Shown here: positions 1-9,115 of the stretch, piece by piece | Layout of the letters: each line of letters starts with the position of its first letter | How positions within the stretch are numbered: position 1 is the stretch's first letter | Made by a program: the position numbers and the translations under genes | The notes under the pieces: model-generated | Database searches by the model: none | What the model was told of the DNA's origin: nothing | Seen by the model: only the letters and a program-made list of their open reading frames with translations | From: JAXLYE01 sp046351595 | GTDB taxonomy: Bacteria > Myxococcota_A > Polyangia > Palsa-1104 > JAEUJZ01 | Length of the DNA: 64,000 nucleotides | Assembly: GCA_046351595.1 (NCBI GenBank) | Contig: JAXLYE010000003.1 | Coordinates: 1,116,001 to 1,180,000 of the forward strand | Direction: 5' to 3'

Positions 1-2218
1 TGCTGGCGGCCTTGCCGGCCAGGAGCTGCCGGCCGATCGTCAGGTGCCGGATCTTCCGCTGCTCCTCGGGGATCAGGGCGTAGGTGGCCTGCTGGACGCG
101 ATCGTGCAGGAAGCGGTACTGGAGCTCGGCCTGCTCGCCCTGCTCGCGCACCAAAAGGTCGCTGATCAGCTCGCGCACGGCGGAGCTGCTCTTGTCGGCG
201 GTTGCGGCTTCCGCGTGGAACAGCTGATACGACTCGGACAGCGGGACGACGAACTCCTCCTTCACCGCCGGCCACAGGTCGACCCCGGTCTCCTGCTCGC
301 TCTTGCCATACACCGTGGCGAGCATTTCCAGAGCGAACGTACTGCCGATGCACGCGGCCAGCTTGAGCACGTCCTGCGTGCCCGCCGGCAGCCGCTGCAG
401 CTTGGCGGTCATCAGCTCGACGACATTGTCGCTGATGCCGATGCTGTTCAGCGTCGCCATGTCCCACTCCCAGGCGAGCTTCGCGGCGTCCCAGTGCAGC
501 AGCCCGTCCTCGTGCAGGGAGCCGAGCAGCTGCACCAGGAAGAATGGGTTGCCGTCGGTCTTGCGCTGCAACAGCTCGGCCAGCGGCCGCGTCGCCTCGC
601 GCGGGCAGCGCAGCGTATCGGCGAGCAGGTCCATGATGTTGCCGAGTCCGAGCGGCTCGAGGTGCAGCTCGCGCAGGTTGGTGCCGGCCTTCCGGATCTC
701 GCTGATCGTGACCATGCTCGCGTGCGAGGCGTCGACCTCGTTGTCGCGGTACGCCGCGATCACGAACAGGTACTTGCTGCGCGGATCGGTGATCAGAAGC
801 TCCAGGAGCTTCAGCGACGGCGTGTCCGCCCACTGCAGGTCATCCAGGAACAGCACCAGCGGGTGCTGCTTGGTCGCGAGCACGCCCAGGAAGTCCTCGA
901 AGATGAAGTTGAAGCGGCTCTGCGCCTCGGCGGCCGGCAGGCTCGCGGCCGGGGGCTGGGGACCGAGCAGGAGCTCGAGCGCCGGGATCACCTCGATGAT
1001 CACCTGGGCGCTGGTGCCGACGGCCTTGAGGATCTCCTCCTTCCAGGTCGCGACCTTGCTCGCGGGCTCCTTGAGGAACTGGTGGACCAGGCCGTTCAGG
1101 GCCTTGGCCATGGCGGAGTAGGGGACGTCGCGGTTGTACTGATCGTACTTGCCCGAGGCGAAGTAGCCGCGGCGCTTGGCGATCGATCCCTGGACCTCGT
1201 GGATCAGCGAGGACTTGCCGATGCCGGAGTAGCCGCTGACCAAAAGCAGCGCGGTCCCGCCGTGGCTGACCTGCGTGAAGGTGTCGAGCAGGATGGCGGT
1301 TTCGCGCTCGCGCCCGTAGAGCTTCTGCGGGATCTTGAGCTCGTGCGAGGTGTCGTAGCGGCCGAGCGGAAACGGCGTGATCGTGCCGCGCTCACGCAGC
1401 TCGCGCAGACAGAGCTCGAGATCCGCCCGCACCCCGAGCGCGGTCTGGTAGCGATCCTCGGGCGTCTTGGCCATGAGCTTCGCGACGACGTCCGAGAGGG
1501 CCTGCGGGATTCCGCTCACGGTGAGCGGCGTCGGCTCGATCGCGAGGTGACAGTGCAGCAGCTCGATGGCGCTGTCCGCGGAGAAGGGAGGAGCCCCGCT
1601 CAGGAGCTCGTAGAGCGTGGCCCCGAGCGAGTACATATCGGTGCGGTAGTCGAGCGCGCGGTTGACGCGCCCGGTCTGCTCCGGCGACATGTACGCGAGC
1701 GTGCCGTCGAGGTGGTCCGGGCTCCGCACCTCCTGCACCTCGCGCGACAGGCGGGTGGAGATGCCAAAGTCGATGAGCTTCACCTCTCCGGTCTTCGGGT
1801 TCACAAGGATGTTGCGGGGGTTGATGTCCTTGTGGATGACGCTGTGCTGGTGCAGCTCCGCGAGCGCGCTGGCGATTCCCACCGCGAGCTCCACGAGCTC
1901 TGCCAGCGTCAGCGTCCGCTCGCTGACATAGGTCTTGAGCTGGACGCCGCTGAAGTCCTCGGAGACAAGGATGGTGCGGTGGTCCATGCGCTCCAGCGCG
2001 TAGGCGCGCAGGATCCGGCTGACGTTCTTCTCGCCGAGCTCCTTGAGGATGTCGTGCTCGTTCTTGATGCGGGCGATGTCCCGTAGCGACGGGTACTCCA
2101 CGGCCGGGTACTTGAGGACGACCGGCGCTCCATCCTGCAGCCGGCGGCCCCGCGAGACTCGCGTCTGGCGGCTGCGGTAGATGTCCTGGTGGATTTCATA
2201 ACCTTTCAGGTTGAGCAT
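1..2218 (-). CDS. Ser/Thr protein kinase fused to AAA ATPase (multi-domain signalling kinase), 3' end outside window
   Basis: The ATG at 2218 follows an AGGGG ribosome-binding site, and about 739 codons are visible before the gene leaves the window. Residues ~10-275 are a Hanks-type kinase domain: catalytic loop HKDINPRN (H129, D131, N136) and a DFG triad follow a divergent N-lobe with no clear glycine loop. After the kinase comes an AAA_16-type ATPase with Walker A GYSGIGKS (K335) and a likely Walker B (LVLFLDDLQW). This order is known from the very large multi-sensor multi-kinases of myxobacteria and cyanobacteria, which usually continue into GAF and histidine-kinase domains; that continuation is inferred, not seen. 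A single-domain receiver lies upstream on the same strand and could be a partner. Confidence 0.9.
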   Translation of the reverse strand, partial: MLNLKGYEIHQDIYRSRQTRVSRGRRLQDGAPVVLKYPAVEYPSLRDIARIKNEHDILKELGEKNVSRILRAYALERMDHRTILVSEDFSGVQLKTYVSERTLTLAELVELAVGIASALAELHQHSVIHKDINPRNILVNPKTGEVKLIDFGISTRLSREVQEVRSPDHLDGTLAYMSPEQTGRVNRALDYRTDMYSLGATLYELLSGAPPFSADSAIELLHCHLAIEPTPLTVSGIPQALSDVVAKLMAKTPEDRYQTALGVRADLELCLRELRERGTITPFPLGRYDTSHELKIPQKLYGRERETAILLDTFTQVSHGGTALLLVSGYSGIGKSSLIHEVQGSIAKRRGYFASGKYDQYNRDVPYSAMAKALNGLVHQFLKEPASKVATWKEEILKAVGTSAQVIIEVIPALELLLGPQPPAASLPAAEAQSRFNFIFEDFLGVLATKQHPLVLFLDDLQWADTPSLKLLELLITDPRSKYLFVIAAYRDNEVDASHASMVTISEIRKAGTNLRELHLEPLGLGNIMDLLADTLRCPREATRPLAELLQRKTDGNPFFLVQLLGSLHEDGLLHWDAAKLAWEWDMATLNSIGISDNVVELMTAKLQRLPAGTQDVLKLAACIGSTFALEMLATVYGKSEQETGVDLWPAVKEEFVVPLSESYQLFHAEAATADKSSSAVRELISDLLVREQGEQAELQYRFLHDRVQQATYALIPEEQRKIRHLTIGRQLLAGKAAS

Positions 2219-2440
2219 GGGACCCCTGTTTACGTCCACGACCCCGTTCAGCGATCGGTGACAAGGCGGATGCGGCTGTCGGCTGCCACGTGCGGTGTGG
2301 CTCCCCCTGCTCCTCGACGGGACGGCGGGGCCGAGGGCACCCGCACCCGCGACCGGAGGTCGCAAGGGGCTCTAGGCTCGTTCGGCGGGCCTACCGTCGA
2401 GCCGCGCAGCGCTCGCGCGGTCCCGGCAGGCCCGTGCGCG

Positions 2441-2938
2441 CTACTCTGCCGGAGCGCTCTTTGCGGCCTGGAGCCGGCGGAGCAGCTTCCGGTTCTGGAT
2501 GACGATGGACTGGAGCTTCACGGCCAGGGCGACGGACTGGATGAGCTTCTGCAGGCTGCCACCCTTCACGACGTAGCCGAAGGGATGGTAGTCATTGATG
2601 ATCTCGATGGGATCTTTGACGTTCTGGTACGCCGAATAAAAGATCACCGGCATATCCGGGTGCTTGCGGCGGATCGCCTCGCAGGCCGAAAATCCGTCCT
2701 GCTCCGGCATCCGTACGTCAAGGATGATGGCGCAGATGTCGTCGTGGAGGACCTCAAGCCCCTCCTTGGCCGACGAGCAGGCGGTGACCTGGTACTGATC
2801 GGAGAAGACAAAGACCAGAGAGTCGCGGCTCGCCTTGTCGTCGTCGATGACCAGGATCGCGGGCCGGTCGCGCGTGCTGTCGCCGCGCTGGAGCCTGCTG
2901 GCGAGTGCGTTTTCCAGGCTAGAGGAGCGAGCGGTCAT
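2441..2938 (-). CDS. Single-domain response regulator (receiver domain)
   Basis: This 165-residue protein is essentially one receiver domain with short flanks. The acidic pocket is IDDD at residues 31-34, the phospho-acceptor aspartate is D74 (DVRMP), the switch serine is S102 and the conserved lysine is K125. No DNA-binding or enzymatic output domain follows; the C-terminus is a basic helical tail. An AGGAGA ribosome-binding site precedes the ATG. It is encoded about 220 bp upstream of the kinase/ATPase gene on the same strand, so co-transcription is likely. Stand-alone receivers of this type usually relay phosphate or act by protein contact. Its cognate histidine kinase is not in the window unless the kinase gene carries one beyond the edge. 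Confidence 0.85.
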   Translation of the reverse strand: MTARSSSLENALASRLQRGDSTRDRPAILVIDDDKASRDSLVFVFSDQYQVTACSSAKEGLEVLHDDICAIILDVRMPEQDGFSACEAIRRKHPDMPVIFYSAYQNVKDPIEIINDYHPFGYVVKGGSLQKLIQSVALAVKLQSIVIQNRKLLRRLQAAKSAPAE

Positions 2939-3291
2939 AGGAATCTCCTACCCAGCGGCCGGAGGGTCAAAGAGAGCTCCTCCATCGTGACAACGATCCC
3001 AACAGGATCGCCCCCGCGAGTCAAGACATGCTTCGCCGTCTGCGGTGCGGCAGAGCTTGGGATCGGTCCATCCGGAGTCTGCGTCGGAGCTCTGGTACGT
3101 AGGGGGATGCACATCCGGCCGCGCCGGAGCTGTCGATTTGGTATGCGGCAGGGTTCGGAATTACTGAATTGTAGGCGGCGCTGCGCGCGTAGGACGCTTA
3201 CAGGGCGGCTTGATCGGAGGGCGCCCGCAGCGGGAACCGACCCTGCTGCGGGGCGCCTGCCGCAGCCGCAACCTGGAGGTCAGCGTCCGCC
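2939..3291. other. Divergent intergenic region
   Basis: These 353 bases separate the response regulator (minus) from the tail-fibre-like gene (plus). The right end holds the ribosome-binding site GGAGG just before the ATG at 3292. No convincing open frame and no clear sigma-70 promoter pair was found. The only AT-rich island, around 3140-3170, is the likeliest promoter area. Confidence 0.5.
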
Positions 3292-5775
3292 ATGGACATC
3301 AGCCAGAAGAGCCGCGCGGAGCTCAAGTCCTACTTTGTCACGAACGCCATCCCGACGCAGGGCAGCTACTACAGCCTCATCGAGGCGGCGCTGAACAAGA
3401 AGGACGACGGGCTCACCAAGTCCAGCGGCGGACCGCTGTGCATCGAGGCCCAGCCCACCGAAGATCGGCCGGTGGTGAGCCTGTACGAGAGCTTCAGCGC
3501 GCAGGGCCCGAGCTACGTGCTGAGCCTGTTGCCCGGCACTACGACCGGCGGCGCCACCACCGGCAAGGGGTTCAGCATCGGAGACGGCACGGGCGCCGCG
3601 AAGGCGCGCGTGTTCATCGAGAGCAGCACCGGCAACGTCGGCATCGGCACGATCAGCCCCGGCGGCGCGCGGCTCGCGGTCGCCGGTCCGCTCAGCGCGA
3701 GCGGCCTGATCACCGCGAGCGGCGGGCTCACGGTCAGCGCCAACCAGAGCACGCAGCTGAACGGCGCGGTGACGGCGACGGCGGGAGCGACGATCTCGGG
3801 GAGCGCGCTCTTGGCACAGAAGGGCGCGACGGTCTCGGGCGGGGCGCTCGTGGCGCAGCTCGGGGCGAGCGTCAGCGGCGGCAAGCTGACCGTCGGGAGC
3901 GCCGCGGATCTGCAGGGCGCGGACGTGTACGGAACGCTCACGGCCTACGGCGGGCTCACGGTCAGCGCCAACCAGAGCACGCAGCTGAACGGCGCGGTGA
4001 CGGCGACGGCGGGAGCGACGATCTCGGGAAGCGCGCTCTTGGCACAGAAGGGCGCGACGATCTCAGGAAGCGCGCTGCTTGCGCAGGCGGGAGCGACGAT
4101 CTCGGGAAGCGCGCTGCTTGCGCAGGCGGGAGCGACGATCTCGGGAAGCGCGCTGCTTGCGCAGGCGGGAGCGACGGTCTCGGGCGCGGTGCTCCAGGCG
4201 CAGAAGGGCGCGACCGTCTCGGGCGGCTCGCTCACCGTCGGCAGCAGCACCGACCTGCAGACCGCGGAGATCTACGGCGCGATCAACGCCTACGGCGGCC
4301 TCACCGTCGCCTCCGGACAGACCCTCACGGCGCAGGGCGCGGCGACCATCACCGGCACGCTCACCACCAAGGGCAACGTGGTGCTCAACGGCACCGATCT
4401 GCTCCTGGACAACACCAGCCGCCGCGGCAGCCGCACCAGCGGCGTGCGGCGGGCGCTGGTCCACGACGGCTCCGACTACCTCTCGGTCAACTTCGCCGGC
4501 GACTACACCGGCGGCGTGAAGATCGGCGGGCAGGTGATGCTGCACGGGCCCGCCTGGGCGCAGGACAACGCGATCTACCTGCGCAGCCCCGGCAACGTCC
4601 AGGCCGGCGTCGGCTACTTCGGCTCGAGCCGACCGTTCGCCGGCTCCAGCGTCGACGGGCCGGGGCTCTACGGCAACACCGGCGGCGTGCTCGGCACGAT
4701 CCGCCCCGCGGCCACCGGGGTCGAGGGCAGCCTGGTCCTCAACGGCAGCACCGGCCACGTCGTGCTGCCCACCCTGACCGACGACTTCAGCGGCGGCATC
4801 ACCGTCGAGGCGTGGGTCTACCTGACGACCCTCAACAACAGCTACTGCCGCATCCTGGACCTGGGCAACGGCTCCTCGAACAACAACGTCCTGTTCGCGC
4901 AGACCGGCACCTCGAGCGCGCTGCGGCTCGACGTCTACAACGGCAGCGCGTCCTACGTCACCGAGGCCGCCGGCGTCCTCACCACCAACACCTGGATGCA
5001 CCTGGTCGCGACCCTGGACTCCACCGGCGTCGGCAAGATCTACAAGAACGGCGTCGCCATGACCGTCACCAGCACCGGCACGTACGCGCTGCCGGGCAGC
5101 ACCACGCGCACCAGCGGCTATATCGGCCGCAGCAACTGGCCCTCCGACGCGCTGTTCCCCGGCAAGCTGGCGCACGTCAAGCTCTGGACGCGCGTGCTCA
5201 GCGCGGACGAGGTCAGCGACTCGTACACCAGCACGCGCCCGGTGAGCACCTCGGGGCTGGCGGGGTGGTGGCCGCTCGACGACGGCGCCGGCACCACCGC
5301 CCGCGACCGCTCGGGCCGCGGCCGCAGCGGCACCCTGAGCGCGACCGGCGCGTCCTTCGAGGTCTACCAGGGCGCGGCCCTGACCTGGGACAGCAGCAAC
5401 AACGTCCGCGTCAACAACACCCTGACCGTGGCCAACGACGCGACCGCGCGCGGCGGCAGCGTGGTCGTGGCCGGCGAGCAGCTGCGCATCGTCCGCGGCA
5501 CCGTCAACTCCAACGGCACCGTGCTGCGCGGCTCCGGGTTCAGCGTCAGCAGGGCGTCCACCGGGCTGTATGACATCACGTTCCTCACCGCGTTCGCCAA
5601 CCCGCCGACGGTGGTGACGACGCAGCTTTACCCCAACGACGTCGCCAACGGCGGCGGCGACCCGCGCGACAACAGCGTGGTCGTGGGCGTCACCGCGAGC
5701 CTGGTCCGCATCAAGACCGGCGACAACGCCGGCAACGCCTCGGACCGCCTGTTCCACTTCATCGCCATCGGCTAG
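3292..5775 (+). CDS. Tail-fibre-like protein with tandem repeats and LamG domain
   Basis: This 827-residue protein opens with a short charged domain (residues ~1-55; IPTQGSYYSLIEAALNKKDD) resembling the N-termini of tail-fibre-like proteins in cyanobacteria and myxobacteria. Residues ~140-330 are low-complexity repeats built on a 13-residue GATISGSALLAQA/K unit. Residues ~484-650 fit a concanavalin-like LamG domain. The last ~100 residues, ending NASDRLFHFIAIG, resemble C-terminal receptor-tip domains of phage and bacteriocin fibres. No signal peptide is visible. The likely role is adhesion or target recognition by a contractile or cell-surface structure, but no tail genes lie beside it, so that is inference. 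The start is supported by GGAGG 13 bases upstream. Confidence 0.75.
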   Translation: MDISQKSRAELKSYFVTNAIPTQGSYYSLIEAALNKKDDGLTKSSGGPLCIEAQPTEDRPVVSLYESFSAQGPSYVLSLLPGTTTGGATTGKGFSIGDGTGAAKARVFIESSTGNVGIGTISPGGARLAVAGPLSASGLITASGGLTVSANQSTQLNGAVTATAGATISGSALLAQKGATVSGGALVAQLGASVSGGKLTVGSAADLQGADVYGTLTAYGGLTVSANQSTQLNGAVTATAGATISGSALLAQKGATISGSALLAQAGATISGSALLAQAGATISGSALLAQAGATVSGAVLQAQKGATVSGGSLTVGSSTDLQTAEIYGAINAYGGLTVASGQTLTAQGAATITGTLTTKGNVVLNGTDLLLDNTSRRGSRTSGVRRALVHDGSDYLSVNFAGDYTGGVKIGGQVMLHGPAWAQDNAIYLRSPGNVQAGVGYFGSSRPFAGSSVDGPGLYGNTGGVLGTIRPAATGVEGSLVLNGSTGHVVLPTLTDDFSGGITVEAWVYLTTLNNSYCRILDLGNGSSNNNVLFAQTGTSSALRLDVYNGSASYVTEAAGVLTTNTWMHLVATLDSTGVGKIYKNGVAMTVTSTGTYALPGSTTRTSGYIGRSNWPSDALFPGKLAHVKLWTRVLSADEVSDSYTSTRPVSTSGLAGWWPLDDGAGTTARDRSGRGRSGTLSATGASFEVYQGAALTWDSSNNVRVNNTLTVANDATARGGSVVVAGEQLRIVRGTVNSNGTVLRGSGFSVSRASTGLYDITFLTAFANPPTVVTTQLYPNDVANGGGDPRDNSVVVGVTASLVRIKTGDNAGNASDRLFHFIAIG
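3721..4180 (+). repeat. Direct repeats inside the tail-fibre-like gene
   Basis: A block of about 111 bp at 3721-3831 recurs at 3949-4059, offset by 228 bp (76 codons), with a single mismatch noticed. From about 4050 to 4170 a 39-bp unit encoding GATISGSALLAQA is repeated in tandem almost without change. Near-identity at the DNA level implies recent expansion by slippage or recombination. All copies stay in frame. Confidence 0.9.
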
Positions 5776-5947
5776 CCACGACGCCCCCGGGTCTTGCAGC
5801 CGGCGGCGCGCAGCCCTCCTTCCTTTGTTCTCTCTGTCCTGACCCATCACCCGTCGCGCCGCGTACGGCCCGGCATCGTCCTCGGTGTCACCCGACCCAG
5901 GGGCGGTGCCCACGTCCGCGCCGCCGCCCCAGCGCAATGAGTCACTT

Positions 5948-5984
5948 TTGACAAATGAATCACCCCCGCATTAGACTTCGCACA
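5948..5984 (+). promoter_or_regulatory. Sigma-70-like promoter, probably leaderless
   Basis: TTGACA at 5948-5953 and TAGACT at 5972-5977 are separated by 18 bp. The -10 ends only six bases before the ATG at 5984, so transcription should start at or within a base or two of the start codon. No ribosome-binding site is present, which fits leaderless translation of the regulator. Confidence 0.55.
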
Positions 5985-6694
5985 TGGCTCCGCGTGAGAC
6001 GCCGCTGGCGAACCTTCTCGATCACAAGTCATCCGAGCCACGTGTCACACCGCTGGATCTGTTCGCGCTCGCGCGCAAGAAGTGGCTCGCCGGCGAGCGC
6101 CTCGACATCGGCCGCCTCGCCGCCGAGCTCGAGGTCAGCCGCGCCACCGCGTTCCGCTGGGTCGGCAGCCGCGAGCTCTTGTACGGCGAGCTCTTGTCGC
6201 AGGACTTCGTCGAGGCGTTCGCGGCGGCGCGAGCGGCGGCGCGCGGCACCGGCACGCGCTACGTCGCCCAGGTCGCGCGCTACCTCATGACCCTGGTGCT
6301 CGAGTCGGCGCCGCTGCGCAGCTTCATCGATCGCGACCGCGACTTCGCGATGCGGGTCCTTCTTTCGTCGGACAGCCCGGTCGAGCGCCGCTGCGTCGCC
6401 GCCGTCGAGGAGGCGCTGGCCGAGCAGGTCGCCGCCGGCGAGATCGCGCCCGCCATGGACCTGCACAGCCTGGCCTACGTCATCGTCCGCATCGCCGAGT
6501 CGTTCATGTACCGCGACGTGATCACCGGCGAGCGGCCCGACATCGAGGCCGCGATCACCGCGATCCGCATCCTGGTCGAGTCACGCGCGGAGGCGGCCAA
6601 GAAGGCGCCGGCGCCGTCGACCCGGCGCAAGAAGACACAGCCGCGCGCGCGGCGCACGCCGACGGGGCGCCGCCGCTCTCCCGCCCAACGCTGA
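5984..6694 (+). CDS. TetR-family transcriptional regulator, QsdR-like
   Basis: This 236-residue protein has an N-terminal helix-turn-helix at about residues 35-65 (RLAAELEVSRATAFRWVGSRELL) and a helical ligand-binding domain typical of QsdR-type TetR regulators. The C-terminal ~40 residues are a strongly basic, low-complexity tail (RRKKTQ, RRTPTGRRR), unusual for the family. The first ATG lies directly behind a sigma-70-like promoter and lacks a ribosome-binding site. The next gene, a monooxygenase, begins 10 bp after the stop, and a dehydrogenase follows, so this is probably the local regulator of an oxidation operon. The ligand is unknown. QsdR itself controls a lactonase gene in Rhodococcus. 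Confidence 0.8.
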   Translation: MAPRETPLANLLDHKSSEPRVTPLDLFALARKKWLAGERLDIGRLAAELEVSRATAFRWVGSRELLYGELLSQDFVEAFAAARAAARGTGTRYVAQVARYLMTLVLESAPLRSFIDRDRDFAMRVLLSSDSPVERRCVAAVEEALAEQVAAGEIAPAMDLHSLAYVIVRIAESFMYRDVITGERPDIEAAITAIRILVESRAEAAKKAPAPSTRRKKTQPRARRTPTGRRRSPAQR

Positions 6695-6703
6695 GGACAC
6701 ACC

Positions 6704-8254
6704 ATGCCTGCCGAACACCTGGACGTGCTCGTGATCGGCGCCGGTCTCTCGGGGATCGGTGCCGCGTACCACCTGCAGACGCTCTGCCCGGGCACAAGCT
6801 ACGCGATCCTCGAGGGCCGCGGCGCCATCGGCGGCACCTGGGACCTGTTCCGCTACCCGGGCATCCGCTCGGACTCGGACATGTACACGCTGGGCTACCG
6901 CTTCCGGCCGTGGCAGGACCCCAAGGCCATCGCCGACGGGCCGTCGATCCGCAGGTACATCGAAGAGACCGCGGCCGAGCACGGGATCGACCGCAAGATC
7001 CGCTTCCACCACCGCGTCACCCGCGCCGAGTGGTCGTCCGCGGACGCGCGCTGGACCGTCACCGCCGAGGCCGGCCCCGAGCGCACGCCGGTCCAGCTGA
7101 CGTGTAACTTTTTGTACGCCTGCACCGGCTACTACGACTACTCGAGCGGCTACACGCCCGAGTTCCCGGGCCGCGACGCGTTCCGCGGCCGCATCATCCA
7201 CCCGCAGCACTGGCCCCAGGATCTGGACTACACGGGCAAGCGCATCGTCGTCATCGGCAGCGGCGCGACCGCGGTGACGCTGGTGCCGGCGCTGGCCGAG
7301 CGCGCGGCGCACGTGACCATGCTGCAGCGATCGCCGACGTACATCGGCTCGCTGCCGACGCACGACCGCATCGCCCGCGGCCTGCGCCGGCTCTTGCCCG
7401 AGGGGGCCGCGTACGCCGCGGCGCGCTGGAAGAACGTGCTGCGGGACATGCTCTTTTACCAGCTGGCGCGGCGGCGGCCGCGGCTCATGAAGAAGATGCT
7501 CAAGGCGGGCGTGCGCGCGGCGCTCGGCAAGGACTACGACGTCGAGACGCACTTCACGCCGCGCTACGACCCGTGGGACGAGCGCCTGTGCATCGTGCCG
7601 GACGGCGATCTGTTCCGCGCCCTGCGCTCGGGCCGCGCAGAGGTGGTGACCGATCACATCGAGTCGTTCACCGAGACCGGGATCCGACTGCGCTCGGGCG
7701 CGCACCTTGACGCCGACATCATCGTCACGGCGACGGGGCTGAACCTGCGGCTCTTGTGCGGGCTGGCGCTCCAGGTCGACGGCAAGCCGGTCGAGCTGGC
7801 GAAGACGACGGCGTTCAAGGGTATGATGTACAGCGACGTGCCCAACCTGGCGACGGCGCTCGGCTACACCAACGCGTCGTGGACGCTGAAGTGCGATCTC
7901 ACCGCCGAGCACGTGTGCCGCCTGCTGAACTACATGCGGCAGAAGGGCTACGAAAGCTGCACGCCGCGGCGCCGCGATCCGGCGATGGCGACCGAGCCCG
8001 TGCTCAACCTGGCGTCGGGCTACGTGCGCCGCGCGCTCTCGACGCTGCCGCAGCAGGGGGCGCGCGCGCCGTGGCGCCTGTACCAGAACTACATCAAGGA
8101 CCTCTTCACGCTGCGCTTCGGCCGGCTCGACGATCCCGAGCTGGAGTTCAAGCCCGCGCCGGCATCGTCATCGTCGCTGGGGACCGGGTCCGCCGCCGAG
8201 CCGCGCAGCCCGGACCCGACGCGCTCGACCCGCTCGAGCCTGGCGGAGGTGTGA
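6704..8254 (+). CDS. Flavin-dependent monooxygenase, Baeyer-Villiger type
   Basis: This 516-residue protein carries an N-terminal FAD-binding GxGxxG (GAGLSG, residues ~11-16), the GGTWDLFRYPGIRSDSDMY segment of class B flavoprotein monooxygenases, the fingerprint FxGxxxHxxxWP (FRGRIIHPQHWP, near residue 165), and a second nucleotide-binding motif GSGATA for NADPH. These features place it with Baeyer-Villiger or EthA-like monooxygenases that insert oxygen into ketones or oxidise heteroatoms. The start has GAGGA six bases upstream. It sits between a TetR regulator and a short-chain dehydrogenase, fitting an alcohol-to-ketone-to-ester pathway. The substrate cannot be read from sequence. The last ~30 residues are a Ser/Pro-rich tail. 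Confidence 0.9.
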   Translation: MPAEHLDVLVIGAGLSGIGAAYHLQTLCPGTSYAILEGRGAIGGTWDLFRYPGIRSDSDMYTLGYRFRPWQDPKAIADGPSIRRYIEETAAEHGIDRKIRFHHRVTRAEWSSADARWTVTAEAGPERTPVQLTCNFLYACTGYYDYSSGYTPEFPGRDAFRGRIIHPQHWPQDLDYTGKRIVVIGSGATAVTLVPALAERAAHVTMLQRSPTYIGSLPTHDRIARGLRRLLPEGAAYAAARWKNVLRDMLFYQLARRRPRLMKKMLKAGVRAALGKDYDVETHFTPRYDPWDERLCIVPDGDLFRALRSGRAEVVTDHIESFTETGIRLRSGAHLDADIIVTATGLNLRLLCGLALQVDGKPVELAKTTAFKGMMYSDVPNLATALGYTNASWTLKCDLTAEHVCRLLNYMRQKGYESCTPRRRDPAMATEPVLNLASGYVRRALSTLPQQGARAPWRLYQNYIKDLFTLRFGRLDDPELEFKPAPASSSSLGTGSAAEPRSPDPTRSTRSSLAEV

Positions 8255-8256
8255 TC

Positions 8257-9078
8257 ATGCCCAGCCCGATGCGACTCTCTTCACGGACCGCGGTCGTGAC
8301 CGGCGCGGCCAGCGGCATCGGCCGCGCGATCGCGGTCTCGCTCGCGCGCCGCGGCTGCCACCTCGCGCTCGCCGACGTCAACGAGGCCGGGCTCGCCGAG
8401 ACCGCGGCGCAGGTCCGCGCCCCGGGGCTGCGGGTGAGCACGCACCGCCTCGACGTCGCGGACCGCGCCGCCGTCGCCGCCTTCCCCGAGCCGGTCGGCC
8501 GCGAGCACAAAGGCGTCGACCTCCTGTTCAACAACGCCGGCGTCGCCCTCGGCGGCAGCTTCGAGCAGGTCAGCGACGACGACGTCGAGTGGCTGTTCGA
8601 CATCAACTTCTGGGGCGTGGTGCGCATGACACGGGCGTTCCTGCCGCTGCTGCGCAAGAGCGACGACGCCCGCCTGGTCAACGTCTCGAGCGTGTTCGGC
8701 CTGATCGCGCCGCCCGAGCAGGCGGCCTACGCCGCGAGCAAGTTCGCGGTGCGCGGCTTCACCGAGGCGCTGCGCCACGAGCTCGCCGGCTCCTCCGTCG
8801 GCGTCTCGGTCGTGCACCCGGGCGGCGTGGCCACCGCGATCGCCGACAGCGCCCGCATCCCGGCCGGCGCCCCCGCCGACGAGGTCGAGCGCCGCCGCGC
8901 CGCCTTCAAGAAGAACCTGGCGCTGCCCGCCGCCGTCGCCGGCGAGACCATCGTGCGCGGCGTCGAGCAGCGCCAGCCGCGCATCCTGGTCGGCCGCGAC
9001 GCAAAGGCGCTGGCGCTCCTGGAGCGGCTGGCGCCGGTGTCCTACTGGAAGGTGCTCGGCCGCATGATCCCGCGCTAG
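8257..9078 (+). CDS. Short-chain dehydrogenase/reductase (SDR)
   Basis: The 273-residue product has the classical SDR signature: cofactor motif TGAASGIG near residue 14, NNAG, a catalytic serine in NVSSVFG, and YAASK. The ATG at 8257 lies two bases after the monooxygenase stop codon and uses a GGAGG inside that gene, so the two are translationally coupled. The same frame is open much further upstream, but that part is the monooxygenase reading frame and is not used here. The enzyme probably interconverts an alcohol and a ketone that feeds or drains the monooxygenase. Cofactor preference is not certain; an Asp after the second strand (LADVNEAG) suggests NAD(H). Confidence 0.92.
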   Translation: MPSPMRLSSRTAVVTGAASGIGRAIAVSLARRGCHLALADVNEAGLAETAAQVRAPGLRVSTHRLDVADRAAVAAFPEPVGREHKGVDLLFNNAGVALGGSFEQVSDDDVEWLFDINFWGVVRMTRAFLPLLRKSDDARLVNVSSVFGLIAPPEQAAYAASKFAVRGFTEALRHELAGSSVGVSVVHPGGVATAIADSARIPAGAPADEVERRRAAFKKNLALPAAVAGETIVRGVEQRQPRILVGRDAKALALLERLAPVSYWKVLGRMIPR

Positions 9079-9115
9079 TCGCGCGGCGGGCGGGCGCAGG
9101 GCTCGTCGGGCGCCG

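Noticed and set aside
44..2086. Long plus-strand open frame of 680 codons
   Set aside because: It is antisense to the kinase/ATPase gene, whose catalytic and Walker motifs are intact. The plus frame is Leu/Val/Arg-rich without motifs, as expected of a shadow in GC-rich DNA.
3721..4180. Regular repeats considered as a CRISPR array
   Set aside because: The repeats are contiguous, encode a protein in frame and have no unique spacers.
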